The notes beneath the pieces were generated by a model. That model ran no database searches. It saw nothing but the letters and a program-made list of their open reading frames with translations, and had not been told where the DNA came from. Of a stretch of 7,492 nucleotides of DNA, positions 5,782 through 7,492 are shown in pieces. The stretch comes from Planctomycetota bacterium (GTDB taxonomy: Bacteria > Planctomycetota > Planctomycetia > Pirellulales > Thermoguttaceae), in assembly GCA_021784975.1 (NCBI GenBank), contig JAJYGU010000182.1, forward strand, positions 1 through 7,492. The letters run 5' to 3'. Made by a program: the position numbers and the translations under genes. Position 1 is the first letter of the stretch. Every line of letters starts with the position of its first letter.

Positions 5782-7029
5782 ATGCATCCGACCTTGACCT
5801 TGCGGGTCGCCCTGCGGGCGATCGGGAAGAACAAAATGCGGGCCGGGCTGACGGTGCTGGGCATCGTCATCGGGGTGGCGGCGGTCATCGTCTTGGTCTC
5901 GGTCAGCCAATCCGCCGGCCTGATGATCCACCAACAATTCCAGAGCCTGGGGACCAACGTGCTTTTCGTGATCCCCGGCAGCCAGCAGGGCGGCGGCATC
6001 CATCTCCCCACCGGGAGCATTGTCACCCTGGTGGCCACCGACGCCGACGCCATGACCGCCGAATGCCCGGCGGTGCTGGCCACCTCGCCGATGGTCAGCG
6101 CGCGGGCTCAACTGGTGGCCGGAAATCAGAACTGGTCCCCCGACCAGATCTACGGGGTCAACGAGAAATACTTGACCATCGGCAATTGGCGGATCAAGAA
6201 AGGGGATTATTTCACCGCCAACGACGTACACGCCGCCGCCAAGGTGTGCGTCATCGGCAAAACGGTGGTCGACAATCTGCTGGGCGGCATGGATTGCGTG
6301 GGGGCCACCATCCGCATTAAGAACATCCCTTTCCAGGTAATCGGCATCCTCGAGCCCAAGGGGGCCAACCTGTTCGGCCAGGACCAGGACAACATCGTGC
6401 TGGCCCCCTACACCACCATCAAGAAGCGGGTCAGCGGCAGCACCTTCAATAACATCGACGCCGTCTTCGTCTCGGCGCGGGCCACCGACCGCATGCAGGA
6501 GGCCGACGACCAGGTGACGCAACTCTTGCGGCAGCGGCACCACATCCGCCACAGCACCCTCGACGATTTCACCGTCCACAATAGCTCGGAGGTGGCCAAC
6601 GTGCTGAATATCATCACCACGGTGATGACCCTGCTGTTGGGCTCGGTGGCCAGCGTGTCGCTGGTGGTCGGCGGGGTGGGGATCATGAACATCATGCTGG
6701 TCTCGGTTACCGAGCGGACCCGCGAGATCGGCATCCGCCTGGCGGTCGGGGCCCGCTCGCGCGACATCCTGCGGCAATTCCTGGTCGAGGCGGTGGTGCT
6801 CTCCACCCTGGGCGGGGCGATCGGCGTGGCCTTCGGGGTCCTGGTGGCCATCGGGGCCACCTGCGCCGCCAACGCCCTGTTGAGCGGCGCCCGCTGGCCG
6901 CTGACCATCTCGCTCAACGCGATTGTGGTCTCGCTGGTCTTCGCCGGATCGGTGGGGATGTTCTTCGGCTACTATCCGGCCCGCAAGGCAAGCAAGCTCG
7001 ACCCGATCGAATCCCTCCGCTATGAGTAA
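5782..7029 (+). CDS. ABC transporter permease, MacB-like (FtsX family)
   Basis: A 415-residue inner-membrane protein with four membrane segments, pairing with the ATPase and adaptor of this unit. It opens with the typical 'ALRAIGKNKMRAGLTVLGIVIGVAAVIVLVSVSQ' (TM1, about residues 21-43). A large periplasmic domain (about 44-275), including the usual 'VIGKTVVDNLLGG' and 'FQVIGILEPKG' motifs, follows. TM2 lies at about 277-305 (LVVGGVGIMNIMLVSVTERTREIGIRLAVGAR, with the coupling helix just after), TM3 at about 334-362 and TM4 at about 376-398. The C-terminus 'GYYPARKASKLDPIESLRYE' is canonical for the family, so the gene is complete even though an IS remnant follows directly. The ATG at 5782 is chosen because the family's N-terminus begins there; the open frame upstream to 5635 lies inside the adaptor gene. 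Its binding site is weak (TAGGG, overlapping the adaptor stop), consistent with coupling to the adaptor. The stop is TAA 7027-7029. Confidence 0.94.
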   Translation: MHPTLTLRVALRAIGKNKMRAGLTVLGIVIGVAAVIVLVSVSQSAGLMIHQQFQSLGTNVLFVIPGSQQGGGIHLPTGSIVTLVATDADAMTAECPAVLATSPMVSARAQLVAGNQNWSPDQIYGVNEKYLTIGNWRIKKGDYFTANDVHAAAKVCVIGKTVVDNLLGGMDCVGATIRIKNIPFQVIGILEPKGANLFGQDQDNIVLAPYTTIKKRVSGSTFNNIDAVFVSARATDRMQEADDQVTQLLRQRHHIRHSTLDDFTVHNSSEVANVLNIITTVMTLLLGSVASVSLVVGGVGIMNIMLVSVTERTREIGIRLAVGARSRDILRQFLVEAVVLSTLGGAIGVAFGVLVAIGATCAANALLSGARWPLTISLNAIVVSLVFAGSVGMFFGYYPARKASKLDPIESLRYE

Positions 7030-7492
7030 GCGGTTGTTCAAAAATAACTTAGCGGTTTGTGTTTCGGGGGCCGATGGTGTAATTCCACGCGGGTAGAACG
7101 GTATGGCGCGACAGCCGGACACTCGACTTGGCTTCGTCGGACACCTTGGCCTTGGTCGGGTAGTACCTCAAATCGAGCAAGGCGAGGCAGCGGAATCCTG
7201 TGGACGAGCGTGTGGTGCGAATGTACTTCAGCATGGCCTCGTAGCTGGTCAGCGGTTCGCCTGCCTAGTTGGCGCTGATGAGACTGAACATGCGATGTTC
7301 GATAGGGTTCCACTTGGAAGTTCCCGAAGGGTAATGGCCAACGGTGATCGTCAAGCCGAATTCGTCCGCCAAGTGTTGCAGCCCCACCTTCCAGGCCCAA
7401 CAACGATTGCCCTTAGCGCCGCCGCTATCGGCTTCGATGGCCAGCCGGGACGCGCCGGGATACTGGCGCTGGCCGACCCGCCGCCACCACGA
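7030..7492 (-). mobile_element. ISAzo13-family insertion sequence, 3' part, cut by window edge
   Basis: The element enters from the right, with its transposase gene on the minus strand and that gene's end at 7049. The exact terminus lies between 7030 and 7049, next to the permease stop, but I cannot fix its terminal repeat because the other end is outside. AGCGGTT occurs at 7029-7035 and 7051-7057 as a short direct repeat across the probable junction. The permease C-terminus is intact, so insertion was just downstream of it. Confidence 0.65.
7049..7492 (-). pseudogene. ISAzo13-family (Rhodopirellula-type) DDE transposase, C-terminal part with in-frame TAG
   Basis: Reading the minus strand from 7492 gives SWWRRVGQRQYPGASRL, AIEADSGGAKGNRCWAWKV, GLTITVGHYPSGTSKWNPIE, HRMFSLISAN, stop, AGEPLTSYEAMLKYIRTTR, and finally PAWNYTIGPRNTNR before TAA. 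These are the characteristic end segments of the ISAzo13 DDE transposase: the D-S-G-G context of a catalytic Asp, 'GTSKWNPIEHRMFS' with the catalytic Glu, and the terminal 'WNYTI' motif. An in-frame TAG (plus-strand 7265-7267) interrupts it after the catalytic Glu. Family members usually have a Trp there (N-W-x-G-x-P-L), so TGG to TAG is likely. The first part of the gene is outside the window, so other lesions cannot be judged. Probably inactive. The family call is secure; the state of the rest is unknown. Confidence 0.85.

Noticed and set aside
5365..7122. Very long minus-strand open frame (585 codons) opposite adaptor and permease
   Set aside because: It is a GC-bias shadow: the translation is low-complexity (G/D/H/Q-rich) with no domain pattern, whereas the plus strand encodes textbook transporter proteins.

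Overview
The window looks like planctomycete DNA, most likely of the Pirellulales/Rhodopirellula type. The inference rests on high GC, an ISAzo13-family ('Rhodopirellula transposase') remnant, GGGGACAGTCCC-type palindromes and CCCTCCGCCCTCC-type intergenic repeats. No marker gene settles the taxonomy.

Left part (1-2974): the 3' end of an unrecognised gene comes first. A short intergenic region of nested inverted and direct repeats (451-553) follows. Next is a long secreted protein gene (566-2974) that resembles a glycoside hydrolase: signal peptide, probable TIM-barrel region, glutamine-amidotransferase-like domain and a C-terminal beta-rich tail. One in-frame TAG (1433-1435) splits this gene into 289-codon and 511-codon parts. 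The second part also carries at least two hairpin-forming REP-like palindromes (1995-2038 and 2500-2552, plus a half copy at 2581-2593). They lie inside the coding frame without breaking it.

Middle and right part (2985-7029): a compact same-strand unit encodes a TetR-family regulator, a MacB/LolD-type ABC ATPase, a MacA-like periplasmic adaptor and a MacB-like FtsX-family permease. A TTGACG-N17-CATACT promoter and a near-perfect 22-bp palindrome precede the regulator, so autoregulated control of the whole unit is likely. ATPase and adaptor genes overlap by 4 bp, and adaptor and permease are 8 bp apart. ATPase and permease should form the inner-membrane pump, and the adaptor should link it to an outer-membrane channel that is not encoded here. 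The substrate cannot be told from the sequence.

Right edge (7030-7492): the 3' part of an ISAzo13-family transposase lies on the minus strand. It is interrupted by its own in-frame TAG (TGG to TAG inferred) and runs off the window.

I did not find a clear new defence or biosynthetic system. The most noteworthy signals are the in-frame palindromic insertions, the nonsense-split secreted enzyme, and the operator/promoter arrangement of the efflux unit.
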